A stretch of DNA of 64,000 bases. It comes from Lepas anatifera (lineage: Eukaryota; Arthropoda; Thecostraca; Lepadidae). Under the pieces are notes generated by a model. That model worked only from the letters and a program-made list of their open reading frames with translations, had not been told where the DNA came from and did no database searches. A program made the position numbers and the translations under genes. This document shows, piece by piece, positions 25,201 to 38,479 of the stretch. The stretch spans positions 1-64,000 of the forward strand of contig JAOTON010002065.1 in assembly GCA_034440635.1 (NCBI GenBank), written 5' to 3'. How positions within the stretch are numbered: position 1 is the first letter of the stretch; every line of letters starts with the position of its first letter.

Positions 25201-25343
25201 CGGCTCGGATGCTGGCGTGCCGACTGAGCACGGCGCCGGCGGCGTTCTCAGCACGGCAGCGCACGCCCGCCGCGTGCACGTCCCGACGGTAGGCCGCCGC
25301 CGAGAACGGCAGGTACAGCAGGCTGCCGTTCGCCGCCACCCGT
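25201..25343 (-). CDS. Dscam: Dscam-like exon 3 (second half of Ig1)
   Basis: This exon completes the first Ig domain. Seen: acceptor CGCTGCAG, then one base that completes the Arg codon left open by exon 2. The joined reading VPGLR-RVAANGSLLYLPF aligns residue for residue with the Dscam motif VPGLRQVLPNGNLVFPPF. It continues AAAYRRDVHAAGVRC (compare AEDYRQEVHA..Y.C) and RAENAAGAVLSRHASIRA (compare ARN..GSIHSRDVNVRA). The donor is GCCG followed by GTGAGC, phase 1, which matches exon 4. The exon is 143 nt (1+141+1). ANGS is a second possible N-glycosylation site. Odd points: it is extremely GC- and CpG-rich compared with surrounding intron, and the usual Tyr two residues before the second Ig cysteine is Val here. 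Intron 2 upstream is 6397 bp. Confidence 0.9.
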
Positions 25344-27441
25344 CTGCAGCGGAGCGGTATCGGAGAGTGAGGCCGTGCCCGCCGAGACAGAGTGCACGAG
25401 GGCCTCTCAGAGGCCCACGTGTCGGCTGTTCTGTCAATGGCTGGCCGCTCTGCGTCCTTTCTTTGTATTACTATTTGAGGGAATTCGATGCATCTGCGAA
25501 CTTGAAGCGACAAATGGGCAAGGTAAAGCTTATATAAGCCTTAGTGTTATGTATAAATTGTCCCAACACTCATTGTTTGCCGAGAAGCCAGCGGGGAGAC
25601 AGTGACGTATGGCCGCAGCAGTCGGTGCGGCGAAAACCTCCCAACTCTACCGTCCGCCGAGAAAAGAGTGTTTCTTTTTTACATAACTCTGTCGTTCACT
25701 CCCCTCTACATCCGATAAGTGACAGTATGCGTAGGTTGGTTGGCCAGGGTTTGGACAGCAGGGTACGCAAATCCCTGTTCTTAAAATGTTAGTATTTCCG
25801 TATACGATGAGGTATTAGACTAAGGAAATATGAAGCCACGAGTTTTTGCATTTTCCACCAGGCTGTCAAAGTAGCTCAAATCCCACGCAAAGACAGCATA
25901 CCTATTCTGTTTAACATGCTCTGGCACTTAATTCACTTTAAAAGCATGTCAATAGAAGTCATAATTGAGGCATGTTAGTAACGCGGACTTGGAGGTTATG
26001 CATCGAAAATTGCGTCACGCCTTCGTGCTTTGATACCATTCATGTTTATCTTGGGTCACTACAGACGCTCTGGAAAGGGGTCCAGGGGGTCTGCCCCCAT
26101 TTTCAGCGAAGCATGTCGTGATTACAGCCAGATTGAAACAAACAGGAACTTTCTGTAGCCTGAAGGCTACAGAAAAAGCTGTGGAAAAGGCTGTGGAAAG
26201 GCAGTAAGGGCCAAGGTCTGACGAATATTTTTCTACAGAGGGAAGTTTCTTGTCGGCAGGAGGTTTAAGATTCACTGTTCATAATCTTTCCCACTGGCCC
26301 TTACTTATTGTCGGTAGTGACACTTCTGGCCCACTGGGTCTATACTGGTGCTTTAGCTGACTCAACCTTTCTGAATGAAAAATTATTCCAATGTCAAAAT
26401 GTTTGTACTCTCACTTAAAGTTAAATGGTAAGCATGAAGCTAATTTATCAAGAGGCCCCCACCGCCAACTGGCGTTGGCAGTTGGCAGTTTCAACACAAC
26501 ATACTAATTATTTATGTTGCATAAATCATGAAGTTTGGAGCGGTGTGAGCGCCATGATGATCATGGAAGTAATATCAGAGCGCATGCTGCGATAAACCCT
26601 TCGGTAATCAAACTTTATAGCCGAAATGCATGAGTGAGAAGCGTGTGATTTTGTTGTATTCCTTTGGGATTCTACTGGCTCCAGTGGCCCTTACAAACTA
26701 ATCAAAATTTTTAGAATGGTGTTAAGTACTCTGCTTGAGTTTTTCTGGAAGCCAAGCCAGAGTAGAGAGGAGCTGCCCCCTCCACTGCACACACTTATAG
26801 GTCGCCACTTGTTCGCAGTAGCCGGGGAAAGGTTAGGCAGAATGCAGCAACAGTATTCTCACCGCGTCCTTTTCTAGTGCCAAACAATATCAGAGCATTT
26901 TAGGAGGGTGAAAGCCTTTGGGTGTTGGAACTCTCGACAATGCTGGTCCGGTGGCGCTTAAATTCGTCGCGCGTCCACGTCGATTGTAAAGCTTTTACTA
27001 AAGGAAAACAGAGCTCTAACCCGATATTACTGCCCAGCTCTTCCCTGCTTGCAGAAACAGTCAGAAAGAAAATATTTACGGAGGAGAGAATGACGGTTAA
27101 ACGACTGCACTGTGCTGAACAGGATAATTAGTATAAGCCATCTCACTACCACATTAAAAGCCATCAATTCTGGGGGATTTTCAAATATTACATGATTATA
27201 CATTCATTTGAATGGTCACGTATGTCACCACGCTAGTATAAGTGAGGGGATGGGCGAACATTTCACCAAAAAGTTCATACTAAGGAATATTTGCGGATAT
27301 GAAAAAGCTACCAGAAATGTAGAAGGAGTTGGATTAAACAGGACACGTCCCCTACAGAAGTGACAGCGAAGTGTAAATAAAAAATTGAGCGAAACCAAAT
27401 AAATCACACACAAAGAAATTGGGTATTTCGAAGTTTTGTAA

Positions 27442-29328
27442 TAGTCCAGTCAAGTTAGCATTTACATGTCATAAAATTCTAGCCCCCCTATAATATACAT
27501 AGTTATGTTCGCAATTGATAGGGGCGTAACATATCCAAAATCCGCAAAAATCTACCGAGTGGATATTACATAACAGAGGTGCAAAGTCCACGTGCCAGAG
27601 AAAAACCAGATGATTCAAAGTATAACGTTGTGATGTGTTGAGCCTGCAATATCGTCCCAATGGCTATAATTTTTGGGAAGAAGGTACACATGATACTGGT
27701 CAATTTAAACAACCTTAGCCGGCCGGTGGCCTACCCTCGGCTTCCACGTGATGCACGTGCAAAGTCAAAATTTTGCAGTTTTGTCCTTATTTACATTGCT
27801 TCCATTAGTTCTCTTATCGATGTTTATTGTCGGATTACTGTTTTTGTTTGTCATGTCATTATGCAATATGTGTTAAAGAGACACACAAAAAATTAGGTCT
27901 CTAACTGTAACGGTTTTCTGCTGAAGAGCTTATTTGCTAGGACATGTCGGGATCCTTCACTTTATGGATTTCGCATGCAACACCCATTTTGAGGCCAATT
28001 AAACCTTGAAAATGTTTAATCCGAAATAGATTAAACTAGAGAACTAGATTAAAAAGCACGCGGTACATTATAAGCACTATCCTTTCAAAGACCAAGTCAA
28101 CGGCATAGGTTTAGAACCGTATCTCATTTTAAGTTTCTGGAAAAATCTGAATAAATGCTCAAAGTGTGTTGAAATGTGCATGTCGGTTTTACCTCCCGGG
28201 AAGGTCATGATCCGGCTCGTGAAAAATCCTACCATCATACGGTTTCATATGGTATTTATAGGCATTGACCGAATTTTAGTGCATTCATTTTCCTACGAAA
28301 GACATCCACTCCCATGCGGCCCCGACCAGACCGGGACCCCCTCCCCTGGTTTGAAAAGAGATCTCCACCCCTGCTCATGAGTAACACATTCAAGAAGAGT
28401 CCATGAAACAACGTGAGTCACGATGAGAACCCTGCGGGAAAGCAAAGCTCCATCACTTATAGCGAATAAAACATGAACTTTTATATACTTGCAATGTCAG
28501 CATACGCCAAATTTTAGCATCCAAATTATTTCATCCAGTTAGTCCGTTCCGCCAATATATTGGCGGACATTATACTGTCCTAGAATATGACCCTAAAAGG
28601 AAGTTTCGTCCCATTACATTTCGTTATAGCTGGAAAGTATTGTTAAAAACCGACCCAGTTCGGACTTAAAGCTGGAAAACATATCTCATCCCGTCCAATG
28701 CTATCCTGTTTTGAAATGTGTATCCCGTCTTACATCCCATGCATATTTCTACGGCTTTGGCTGGCCCAAAATCTCTTGTAGCATGCAGTATTCCCGAAAT
28801 GAAGGATCCCGACATGTCTCATCAGTTACGCTTGTCAGCAGCAAACCGTTACAGCTAGAAACCTAATTTTTTGTGTGTCTCTTTAGCACATGTTGCGTAA
28901 TGAAATGACAAACAAAAACAGTAATCCGACAGTAAACATCGACAAGAGAGCTAACGGAAGCACTGCAAATAAGGACAAAATTGCAACATTTTGACTTTGC
29001 ACGTGCAGCACGTGCAAACCGAGGGTAGGCCACCGGCCAGCTAATGTTGTTTGAATTGGCCAGCATCATTTGTACCTGCTTCCCAAAAATTATAGCCATT
29101 GGGACGATGTTGCAGGCTCGACACACCACAACGTTATACTTTGAGCTTTCTGGTTTTTCTCTGGCACGTGGACTCTGCACCCCTGTTATAAAATATCCGC
29201 TCGGTAAATTTTTGCGGATTTTGGATATGTTACGCCCCTATCAATTGCAAACACAATGGTGTATCTTATGGCGGGGTCCGAATTTTATGACATGTTCCCA
29301 TTATAAAAATGCTAACTTGACTGGACTA
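27442..29328. mobile_element. Long inverted-repeat element (about 525-bp arms)
   Basis: Left arm 27442-27963 and right arm 28796-29328 are reverse complements. They start TAGTCCAGTCAAGTTAGC and end GCTAACTTGACTGGACTA, and meet the 830-bp middle at GACATGTCGGGATCCTTC / GAAGGATCCCGACATGTC. The arms carry mirrored short frames, with no transposase recognised in the arms or middle. Long terminal inverted repeats of this size recall foldback or Maverick-type ends, but no diagnostic gene or target duplication is visible. Confidence 0.85.
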
Positions 29329-30068
29329 TAAGCTGAGACATGTATGATTATTGCAAGCCAGATATTTAAGAAGTTTTGTCAGCACTTCAAGCTTGTGCCT
29401 ACGCTTCGATGCTGCTCCTGGTTTATCTTAAAAAGTTGTGCACCAGTTGACTTAAGAAAACTAAAGTCTCTCCACTGTGCGTTCCAATATGTCATTTTCC
29501 AAAGCTTTTGGTAGGCAGCGTTATCATGAGTGCTCTCGGGGTGAATACCTAATCAAGCACCGTAAATAATCTTCCAGATGACAACAGAAATAATGTGAAT
29601 CTATCGCCCTCCGTAGTTATCTTAGGAAACATGGACGCTGCTTTTTCGGGATAAAGGGCTCATGGTTGAGCAATATATTAATCACAGGATAGCTGCTTTG
29701 GATTTACACCCGAATATGCTTCCATCTGACTCTATCTCCGTGCGGAAGTGCTCGTAAGAGACAGGCACAATTAAGGGAGAGTGGGTTTACAAAATCTTTA
29801 GCTGCCGATGAGTACAAATTTAAAGCGAAAAGCAAACAAATATATGTTTTTAAGGAAAAACATGACATTTTCTAGTTAGGGCTAAACCAGATACAAGATG
29901 ATAGCGCGCAGCTCGAACGTGTGCGCTGAGTGGCTTAGAAAGATTGCAGGTTTCCTCCATAGATCTCCAATAATCTATCTATAAATCAAACGCTGAGTCT
30001 ACCCTGCGTAATGATGACACGTTCTGCCATTCGTTTTTTCCGTAGGAACTTTAGCTTCTTCGTCTGTA

Positions 30069-30819
30069 TTAAAGGGAATGTGGCACCTTTATAACGTGAT
30101 TTTAACTGAGATAGCCAAGTTATAAAGCATGCCGAAAACCCGGTACTATTTGTCTTGAAACTCAAAATTTCCGCAGAGAACAGTTAAAAACTACCTGAAA
30201 TGTACCACTCATGTACATACATACCTCAAGCAGCAGGCCACAGTTGTCAGGCTGTTGGTGTGATGACATATGCTGACGTCACGGCAAGTATCAGCCAATC
30301 GAAGCCCTTGAAGCATATGGAATATGGTAGTGGTTGCCAGATTATGACATCATCCACTGGCAGATAATTTTTTCCTTAGAGGCGCATTTTAAAAATAAAA
30401 ATATTGAGCTTATTGTAAATTTTTCAGAGAAATCATGGACGATTCTATGATTTCTCTGAAAAAGGTACAATGAGCTCAATATTTTGATACTTAAAGTGCT
30501 CCTCTAGAGTGATAAATAAGCCTTTGCCTGTGGATAACGTCATGATCTGGCAACTACTACCATATTCAATTGGCTTCAAGGGCTTCAATTGTTTGATTAC
30601 TCACCGTGACATCAGCGCTGTCGTCACACCAATAGCTGACAACTGTGGCCGCCTGGCTGGGGTACATGTGGGGTACATTTCAGGTAAGTTTTTAGTTTTT
30701 TTCCACGAAACTTTTGAGTTTCAAAACAAATGATATATCGAGTACCGGGTTTCCGGCATGCTTTACAACTTGGCTATTTCAGTTAAAATCACGTTATAAA
30801 GGTGCCACATTCCCTTTAA
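30069..30819. mobile_element. Palindromic TTAA MITE family 5, copy 1
   Basis: TTAA at 30069-30072 and 30816-30819 flank AGGGAATGTGGCACC and its reverse complement. The inverted match extends through both arms (about 370 bp each) to a centre near 30444 (GAAATCATGGACGATTCTAT). The whole element is one imperfect hairpin. Arms contain TGACGTCA-like sites and GGTAGTGGTTGCCAG / CTGGCAACTACTACC. Non-coding. Confidence 0.93.
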
Positions 30820-30954
30820 ACACTATGCAAGCAAAACTCAATAACTATCTAGCTCGCATCAAAATGGAAGTACAACATAGTTCCTTGGATAGAAGTGGAT
30901 AAGGTCTAAGGTTTCCCACCGACTTATTTCCTGTTATGTACTGCGGTTACATGA

Positions 30955-31103
30955 GCAGCTTCATTACGCTCTATTTTCGTACCGGCAGCGGGAGAAGACT
31001 TATCGACTCATGTTACCGAGAGTCCAGAAGGCAGACTCCTAGCGACGCGCGTTCATAAGTGCGTTTCCATGCTTGGGACGTAAATAGAGCGTAATGAAGC
31101 TGC
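30955..31103. mobile_element. 149-bp TIR element
   Basis: GCAGCTTCATTACGCTCTAT at the left and ATAGAGCGTAATGAAGCTGC at the right are perfect inverted repeats (about 22 bp). No target duplication recognised. Non-coding filler between. Confidence 0.75.
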
Positions 31104-31738
31104 CCGTAGCCTCACCATTAATTGCCACAGGAAATGAAAGCAAAACGGCGTAAATCGAGTTACATACTTTTTATTGTTACATAGTATTGAAACTTTGATC
31201 CTGCTTCTATTTGCTTCGATATTTGAACACATTTATACACATTGTAGAGCCGTATTTGCCGCCATAGATAAGGTCAAAGAGCAGCGGCCTGTGACGAGTG
31301 ATGTCCATGGGCGTCGAAAGCAGGGCAGGGGAGGGGGATGTCCCCCAACTCCCAAATCAGGGGGACGTTCCCCTCCACTTTTGTATTCCACCCAGGTTTT
31401 TCGCATTTTTCACCCGTTCTCTGCGCGAATCTACGTCAACGTATTGGCGAAGGGTCGGTATCGAGGACCGAAGGTCTATTACCGATCGACGGTCGATGAT
31501 GGGCCAAGGCTACCGACGAGATTGTTCAAACGCAGAAGAAACATGGAAAATGAGCTGACGCGGCATCTCCATCTCATTCACATGATTTTTGCTTAATCTG
31601 TCCCTCACAACCACGACTGCATCATTTCCGCACAGGACAATTAAAAACACCAGGGACTTAGCTTCCCGAGAACAGTTGCCAAGTTTCCGGCGGTGTTAAT
31701 CCGGGAGAGCCAGGGCTGTCGACCTCCACCATTCACTT

Positions 31739-31740
31739 GC
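31739..31740 (-). promoter_or_regulatory. GC-type 5' splice site of Dscam intron 2
   Basis: On the minus strand exon 2 ends CTCAG and the intron begins GCAAGTG. This matches the strong consensus of the minor GC-AG intron class (AG followed by GCAAGT). Only this site gives the phase 2 that exon 3 needs. The nearby GT dinucleotides give phase 0 or phase 1 and add residues that break the Dscam alignment. Confidence 0.75.
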
Positions 31741-31918
31741 CTGAGCCCGGGCACGTTGGTGAGAGTGACTCCATACCGGTCCTGCCAGGTCACACGCACC
31801 GGCGGACGGCCGGTCACCGGACACGTGACCTCCGCCCCAGAGCTGTTACTGAAGGTCACCACCAGGGGCGGCTGGCGGTGCAGCACGGGGCCGTCCCACT
31901 GTTCTGCATATGCGGCGG
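31741..31918 (-). CDS. Dscam: Dscam-like exon 2 (first half of Ig1)
   Basis: This exon encodes the N-terminal half of the first Ig domain of a Dscam-family adhesion receptor, a large type I membrane protein used for homophilic recognition in neurons and, in arthropods, also in haemocytes. Seen: the acceptor is a pyrimidine run ending in CCACAG, followed by two bases that finish a split codon. The frame then reads GPVL..., FSNSSGAEVTC, an 11-residue gap to the core Trp (VTWQD), and TNVPGLR. FSNSxGA, C-x11-W and DVPGLRQ-like endings are hallmarks of Dscam Ig1. FSNSS carries an N-glycosylation sequon (NSS). The exon ends after two bases of an Arg codon at a GC donor (CTCAG then GCAAGT). That phase 2 fits the next exon exactly. 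The upstream intron is phase 1, typical after a signal-peptide exon. Paralogue (Dscam1, Dscam2 or a divergent copy) cannot be decided here. Confidence 0.9.
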
Positions 31919-32303
31919 CTGTGGAGAAACGAACGGGCACAAGACAATGAAGACACTTTTCTTTCAGCAGATCAAGAACAGGAATGGAGTTTTAACTTTC
32001 CACCGGCATGGGTCTTTAGGGTGTCCCGAAATTGACCAAGTTTTAAGCTTATAGCTGCATTATACTTGACTATTTCTTCGTTCGCTGACTTAAGTTTTGT
32101 TATGAACAGTCAACCGCTCATTTACACCCGTGAGAGAACAGACACTCCCTACAACAGGAAAAGAGAACAATCAACGAAATGAAACACAACACATCACACT
32201 CACAGGCACGCAGAAGCCACAGCAGAACAATCTATAGAGACTGGAAACACACGATGTTTAGGTATTCTTGTTCATGTTCAAACAAAATAAACTAAAAATA
32301 AAC

Positions 32304-32304
<1 letters not shown>

Positions 32305-32331
<27 letters not shown>
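32305..32331. repeat. Short TA microsatellite
   Basis: Pure (TA)n run of about 26 bp. Confidence 0.95.
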
Positions 32332-32334
<3 letters not shown>

Positions 32335-33716
32335 TTTTTTGTATATGCAGTCACAAAGACAGCTGACCCTCAAAAGAAATACTAGAGAGCATACTGCCTC
32401 TTCAGTGTTGTTAGAAAATTTTTGCAGACAACTCAAGCACGGAAAAATACAAACTTTCTCAATGTATCCATTTAAATTGATTGTAACACATAGGATTTCG
32501 TAGCTGTTTTCGGAGCTCACACTTGTGCCCTTTGTGCTAGGCGGTTGGCCTGACGACGTCCCAGCACGAGTGGATCCAGGATTTGCGGTTGGGGGGGGAG
32601 GGGGCATCATGTCAGGGGCTCAGAAGGGTGTCACTTTTGAATGGCGGAACCTGTCAGAGGGTGTCAGTTCTCACCGCCAACGCGCCGATACTCGCATCTT
32701 AGGGAAGAGGCTGTGTTTCAGGTGTAACATTTAAGTGTCGGTTGGTACAAGTTTGCCGCTTTCACCCTCTGCGCGTGCCGTGCTTTGGTTCTCCTCGCCG
32801 CCAAGTCCTTTCAACGCTTTATGCGTGTCATCACCTGTGTAAAGGCTGCCCTTTGGAGATCTCTCCTTGCGTCATGTTTTCGCTTTCCTCTTCTCTTAGG
32901 ACGGTACCGATTTCCTATGTCTCATAGTCTGCGTCTCCACCGTGAGCCATTCATTTTTCGGTTCACTAATCGATGTTGTATTAGAGCGAATTTGGATCGG
33001 ATATTTTAAATTCATACCCGTGCTGTCTCTATGAACACAAAACAGCACACACCAGGAAAACAGTGCAAGGCCGAAACAACACCGATCCAGTCTGTGCCCG
33101 AATCAGAGTTCTAAATGTGCCCCGCGGGTATTAGAGTCAGGGAAGTCCCCCCAGGGGTGGGGCTTGGTGGTTCTGTTCAGGCAAACGAATCATGGATCAA
33201 TGATGGTGGACCTACAATAGTACATCAGTCAATGTTCTCGTCTTACACCAGTACGTACAGAGTGTATGCTTCACAACATATTTTAGGTTCCATGACGTTT
33301 TATGGCACGCCTGCCTGAGATGACCTCCTAATTACCTACCCGCGGAAATGGTCGTAAATTGCACTGGAAGGTAACATTTACACCTTATAGTGTATGCTGG
33401 TCGCGGCCCGCCGATATTGAACGTGGCTCATCATCACAGCTAAGCGATCTAAGGAAAGAAACATGCGCGGGCACAACGCTGGCGTTCAGACCAAACGTGA
33501 AAATGACACTTGAGATGTAAGCTGGAAGGAGCAATCATTACACAGGAAGCGCCAATAACGTTTCAGGGAAGCGCTGAGGTCATTTCAAAGGGAGCTCAAG
33601 GCCGATCGGGTTAGGACAGCACGTGCCTTCAGACCTCCTGGATCTGCCTATGTTCCCGAGACTGGTACTGGGTCTCTTACACTTCTAAACATGTGGTATT
33701 GAAACATGTAGAGAAG

Positions 33717-33717
<1 letters not shown>

Positions 33718-33790
<73 letters not shown>
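33718..33790. repeat. AT microsatellite
   Basis: Pure (AT)n of about 70 bp between 33718 and 33790. Frames over it are artefacts. Confidence 0.98.
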
Positions 33791-33792
<2 letters not shown>

Positions 33793-35050
33793 TCTGCTCG
33801 GAGGTTTGCCGTACATACATTCAAGCCATTTGAGCAAAAGACGTACTTAAAACTTCTTTTTAAGTTTTCAGACGGATTGAACTTGGCAGCAATAACAAAC
33901 AAGCGAGTACAGACCCCGAGGGGAACCATTCAGGCTCGGTGTTGTACCTATATTTGTAAGTCATAAAAAATGATCGCGATTTCTTCACACCTACTGAACC
34001 GATTGCTACGAAAAGTATGACAACGGAGTACCCATTTCTAGAGATCATTGCAGAGGCAGGCAAATTTACTAATACGGGTCTTCTTTTACGAATATGGGTC
34101 AGTGCGTAAAATCTGCACGTGCAAACTTACTGCGTTAGGTCCGAAATCAGAAAGAAGACAAAACTGCAGGTCAGTTGTTGAAAGCTCTTGTCGATGCACC
34201 ATTCAATGGTCGAGCTGAACCAGCAGATTTGGAAATCGAGACTCTTCTGACTATTTTAAAGCCAACCGGGAGAGATCACAAATGCCGCAGTTGTAGCCAG
34301 GGTGCCTGAGTCCTAACAAGGTCTTTTATGAAAGGCTTGTTAAGGCAGCCAGTCAAACACCCTCGAGGCATTTCCTCGCTTTAGGCTGGAAGTTATCAGG
34401 CGATGTGGATGTTATGTGATGTGAAGGTGTGCCGCAGTCAGTGGGGTAAGGTCCCAGTGCGCGGCGGCTGGGGGATGGTACTGTGACGAGATTACTGACG
34501 TAGGACCATGGGTGGCAAGGTATGCATGTAGTTTCTTAACCCGCCACCGCCTGGGCTCTTTTCGTATACACCAGTGCCGGGGGAGGGGGAGTCCGATCAG
34601 ACCCCCTATGATACTAGCTCGGGTACTATTAGACCTAGAACAAAACAAAAAACATTGATGTGTTCGTCTTGACTCAGGGATCCCAATCATATGCGCCATG
34701 ACCTTGACCTTAGGTCCAGGGCAAATAATGACCTTCAAGATCATGCTACATATTCGAATTCTTGAGTAATGCTCATTACTATGATGCCAAGTTTAAGACC
34801 AAAATTTTGGGGACACATCCCCCTGGCTTGCAAGTTGGGGTTAGTGGACGCGTCCTCCACTTTCGAAGCCCATGCATGCGCGTGTTGAGATGAAAACAGG
34901 TCAGCGGAGGTCACCGAGGCTCACCTGAGGCCACATTAGGTCTTTATCCAAGTTAGGCGAGTAGGAACGCAGCAAAAACCTAAAAACTGAAAATTTTCTT
35001 TACGTGCTTCCGGAAATAGGTCACAGCTCGGTGGTCCGCTGCCACTGTCT

Positions 35051-36078
35051 TTGTTTCAAAATATGTGCATTACGTACTACCTCATCTGCTATGCAAAGTA
35101 CTTCTACCACGGTCTCGAGCCATGTTTTATACACCTAAGGAGGGGCTTACCCCCGATAAGAGCGCGATTTAAGCCAACAAGGCCCCCTGTTCAGCAGGCC
35201 TTCAAGGACAAATCGGCTGCAGCCAGTAAGATACACAGGGATGTGGTTAACAGACAACAGCCTAAGAGATCACAGCAAGCAAAAGGTCCACTTGACCTAC
35301 CCTCATGGCTCAAACAGGTACATACACTCATAACCAATAAAGCTGCAACCGGGAGCCAGGAGGGCCCACGTTGACAACACGCTTCTTCTCTGGTTCCCTT
35401 TCTGGGTTACCAGCCGGCGGAAACTCCATCATCCAGGAAACTACTCAGCCTGAAACGAGCCATGGAATCCGGACAGGAGGTTCTTTCTCCCGGGATAGCC
35501 TCTACTCAGGAAGCTGGCGGGCTCCTAGTTAGGAGGCCCAGCTTCCAGGCCTCATGCTGATATCTTCCAGCTTAGAAACTATTAATTTTCAGTTTTAACA
35601 ACATATCAGTTGCGAATGACGCAATAGTGCTCACACCAGCTAAAAATTTGTCAGAGCTTGCAGTTAACCAAAGCTCCATTTCGCAGACTTCCCACTCTGG
35701 TGGGTCCCGAGCAGGGCATTAAGGAGGGTTCCAGTTATAGGACCTCTGCTGGAATGGTCTTTAGACAGTGAAGCTCCCATAGAAAAGAAGCTTTTGGAAC
35801 CTCAAACCAACAAGCCCACTGGCAGACGCAGAGGGGGGGACGAGTGGCCATGCCCCTCAAATGGCAAAATTTTGGCCGATTACCTTAAAGAAGACTATGT
35901 TTTTACGAGATCTCCCGAGTTGGCCCCCCAAACTGTGTTCCTACGTCCGCCCCTGAACAAGCCCATCATTTGTCAGGGCTCTCAGCTTTCCAAGCTCTAC
36001 ACTTTGGCGAGGCTGTCGCTAAGGTTTAGGTATGTTGTACATGCATACATACAACAGAGCGTAAGCCTCTCTAATTAG
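35051..36078 (+). pseudogene. Broken retroelement-like open frames
   Basis: Two frames (35051-35374 and 35794-36078) are rich in Pro, Arg, Gln and Ser and separated by stops. Readable stretches such as LDLPSWLKQVHTLI and KILADYLKEDYVF look protein-like. Parts of the gap read well in a shifted frame (SLKRAMESGQEVLSPGIAST). The composition recalls a retrotransposon Gag-like product, possibly of a tyrosine-recombinase element, but I cannot name it. No reverse transcriptase, protease or LTR is visible nearby. Treat as an uncertain relic. Confidence 0.25.
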
Positions 36079-38010
36079 GAGGAAAATGGGCATTGAATAT
36101 CCCATTGTTTTGCCTCCTCTGCCTCAATGTAAATTTCAAGGGATAGAACTAGCGGTTACGTCACCAAAAATAGTACGACTGGTGCTAATATTCTATTTGA
36201 AAGTGTGGTTGTGCGGCGACATCAACGGCTAACATGGCTTGTCAGGTGCGTATGAAAAATCAAGGCGGGAAACAATTTTGGAATAAAGTTTTTCCCCGAT
36301 CTTCCAGCATTCATGACCAGAGGTTGTGGCATGTGAGTCGACCATCCTAAAAAATCGTTTTATCGTGTGAACGCAGGTAACAGAAAATCCCGCCATTGCG
36401 ATGGCGATATCTTCCGCAAACCAACGTATCGGCGTGAAAAGATTGGAGATGGAAGCTGCAACCAAATTGTTTAAACCTCCACCACCACTTCTGCTACCTT
36501 GGCTACTTGCAGCCGCTACCACTGCTGGCGCTTCTCTTTTCAGAATCGCGAAACCGCTACCCGCTGCTCCGCTTCTCCGCTATCACTTTATTACGGAGCG
36601 CTGCTAAAGTGTCATCCCTCCCCTAACAAAACAATCGCTTTTTATAAATACATTTTAATGTAAAGTTATAATTATTTGCATCTTTGGGGCTCTTGATAAA
36701 TTAGGTAACGCATATTTTTGTTATTTTTTTACTCCCCTTCTCCCATGTAACGCTTCCTAACGCTCAGGCGGAGCTGCCGCCAGGGACTGCATAACGTCGG
36801 ATCGAGAACCCCTTGAAAAGAAGGAAGGGATATTTCCGCCATTGGGCTTAGTAAGGTTTTGTATGGTAAGGCATCAGAGTGCACTGGGTGGTTCCAGGGC
36901 AGCGCCAGTAGGTAGTGTGACTGGCACTGGGTAGGTCGATTGGGGGATACCTGTCTCTTGAAACCGCTTATGGATATCATTTTAGTCAGGTTTTGCTAGC
37001 GGTCTGGCTTCTCTTTTCTGGCAACGAAGCTCCTGCTTCTGGTCACCTAATTTCCACATTTGTGTCGTGTTGTTCCAAGCCTGTCCCTACCCTTGTGCGG
37101 ACGTGGCCCAGTTCTCTAGAACGCCATCGGTACCTGAGACGTTTATTGGCACCATGTCGCATCAGAAAGAGATGCATTCTGGACGTAAACCGGCTGCGGA
37201 CGCGCGCCGGACTGAACACAAATAGAAGAAGAGAAGAGACTAGAGGTCTGCACGAAACAAAATTTCAGCATCCACATCATTCCGCCGTATTTAGGGCGGT
37301 GTCATCTGTGGACAGTCCCAGACAATCTGTTTGGCAGGGAATTGTCTTGGAATTTATTTTATTTCATTTTATTAGGGCCACTCCCAACAAATACTATAAC
37401 AATAGGGACCAACTAACCCAACAATAGAGAGAATTGGCGTCCATCTAAAAATCTAAAGAAATCTTCATTTAAAAAAGTTGTGCAAAGTAATTCATTTGTG
37501 GCCCGGGTGGCCCCCACGGGACGTCCAGTAGTCCTTTCCCACACCGCCCCGACAAATTTGATCCCAAAAACATTTGAACCACTCCTCGATATGGTTGAAA
37601 TTAGGCACTGCTGATTGGAAGCGGGGAGACACGTTCCCCCGTCTTCCTACTACAACGCCCATGCAGTCCTAGCTCAACTCGCCATTTTTCCAGTTTACCT
37701 TCACATTTCCCAAAGTTGCGATCGTTACGTCACGGTCGCGACCAGCCTCCATCCTTTACCTGTAACTTTCGGTAACGCTGACGCTGATTCCCCTACCCTT
37801 CCTTCTATGCGTTAGGATTTATGTACGGGCCCTTAAAGCAGAATAATATGTTTTATTCTGAGATATGCAAACAAAATCACACCAACAAAGTTTATTCAAT
37901 CTCCTTTTATTTTCCGCAAAAGTCCCTCGCACTCTCCATTCCAAGTGATTTTGGGGGAGAGGAAGTGTCAGTCCTCTGAACAGGAGTTCTAATCAGGCTG
38001 TCGGTTGCGG

Positions 38011-38160
38011 CAGAGGTGTAAATCTTTTTAGTCCGCTTCCCGCTACCCTACTACTGTTTGATTTCAGAAGTCGCTATCACCAATCCGTTACCATTTAGAG
38101 TCTGCAATTAGCGGAACAGCCGGATAGCAGACTAGATTAGCGGACTGTCCGGACCTCGAA
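38011..38160. mobile_element. Possible hAT-type element end
   Basis: CAGAGGTGTAAATCTTTTTA followed by GTCCGCTTCCCGCTACC resembles the terminal text of hAT non-autonomous elements. GCGGAACAGCCGGATAGC and TAGCGGACTGTCCGG follow. A partner end was not identified. Confidence 0.3.
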
Positions 38161-38479
38161 AATATAAACCATAAATGTATAATATCCAAGGTACAAGGAA
38201 TGAAATATAAAACAATATACGTATATATAATAAATGTGTAAAATAGAGTAAGAATATCAAGGATTTTCATCATGCTGGGCTGTTTATGTATGAGGGGGCC
38301 ATAGCTTTAACTCAGACTTTCACTCATACTCTCCTCTTATGCCTCTTCGTTCTATAGACATTCAGTTTTGCTTGACACTTTTCAGTCTCCCGGTATTTTT
38401 ATTTCCTGGCACACACCTCGCCAGCAAAGTAACACTTCCCGTGTCTTAAATCATTCTAGATCTTTTTGCACACGCTAGG

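Noticed and set aside
36229..36607. Open frames suggestive of a transposase fragment
   Set aside because: The composition is suggestive, but no catalytic motif or terminal repeats could be tied to it.
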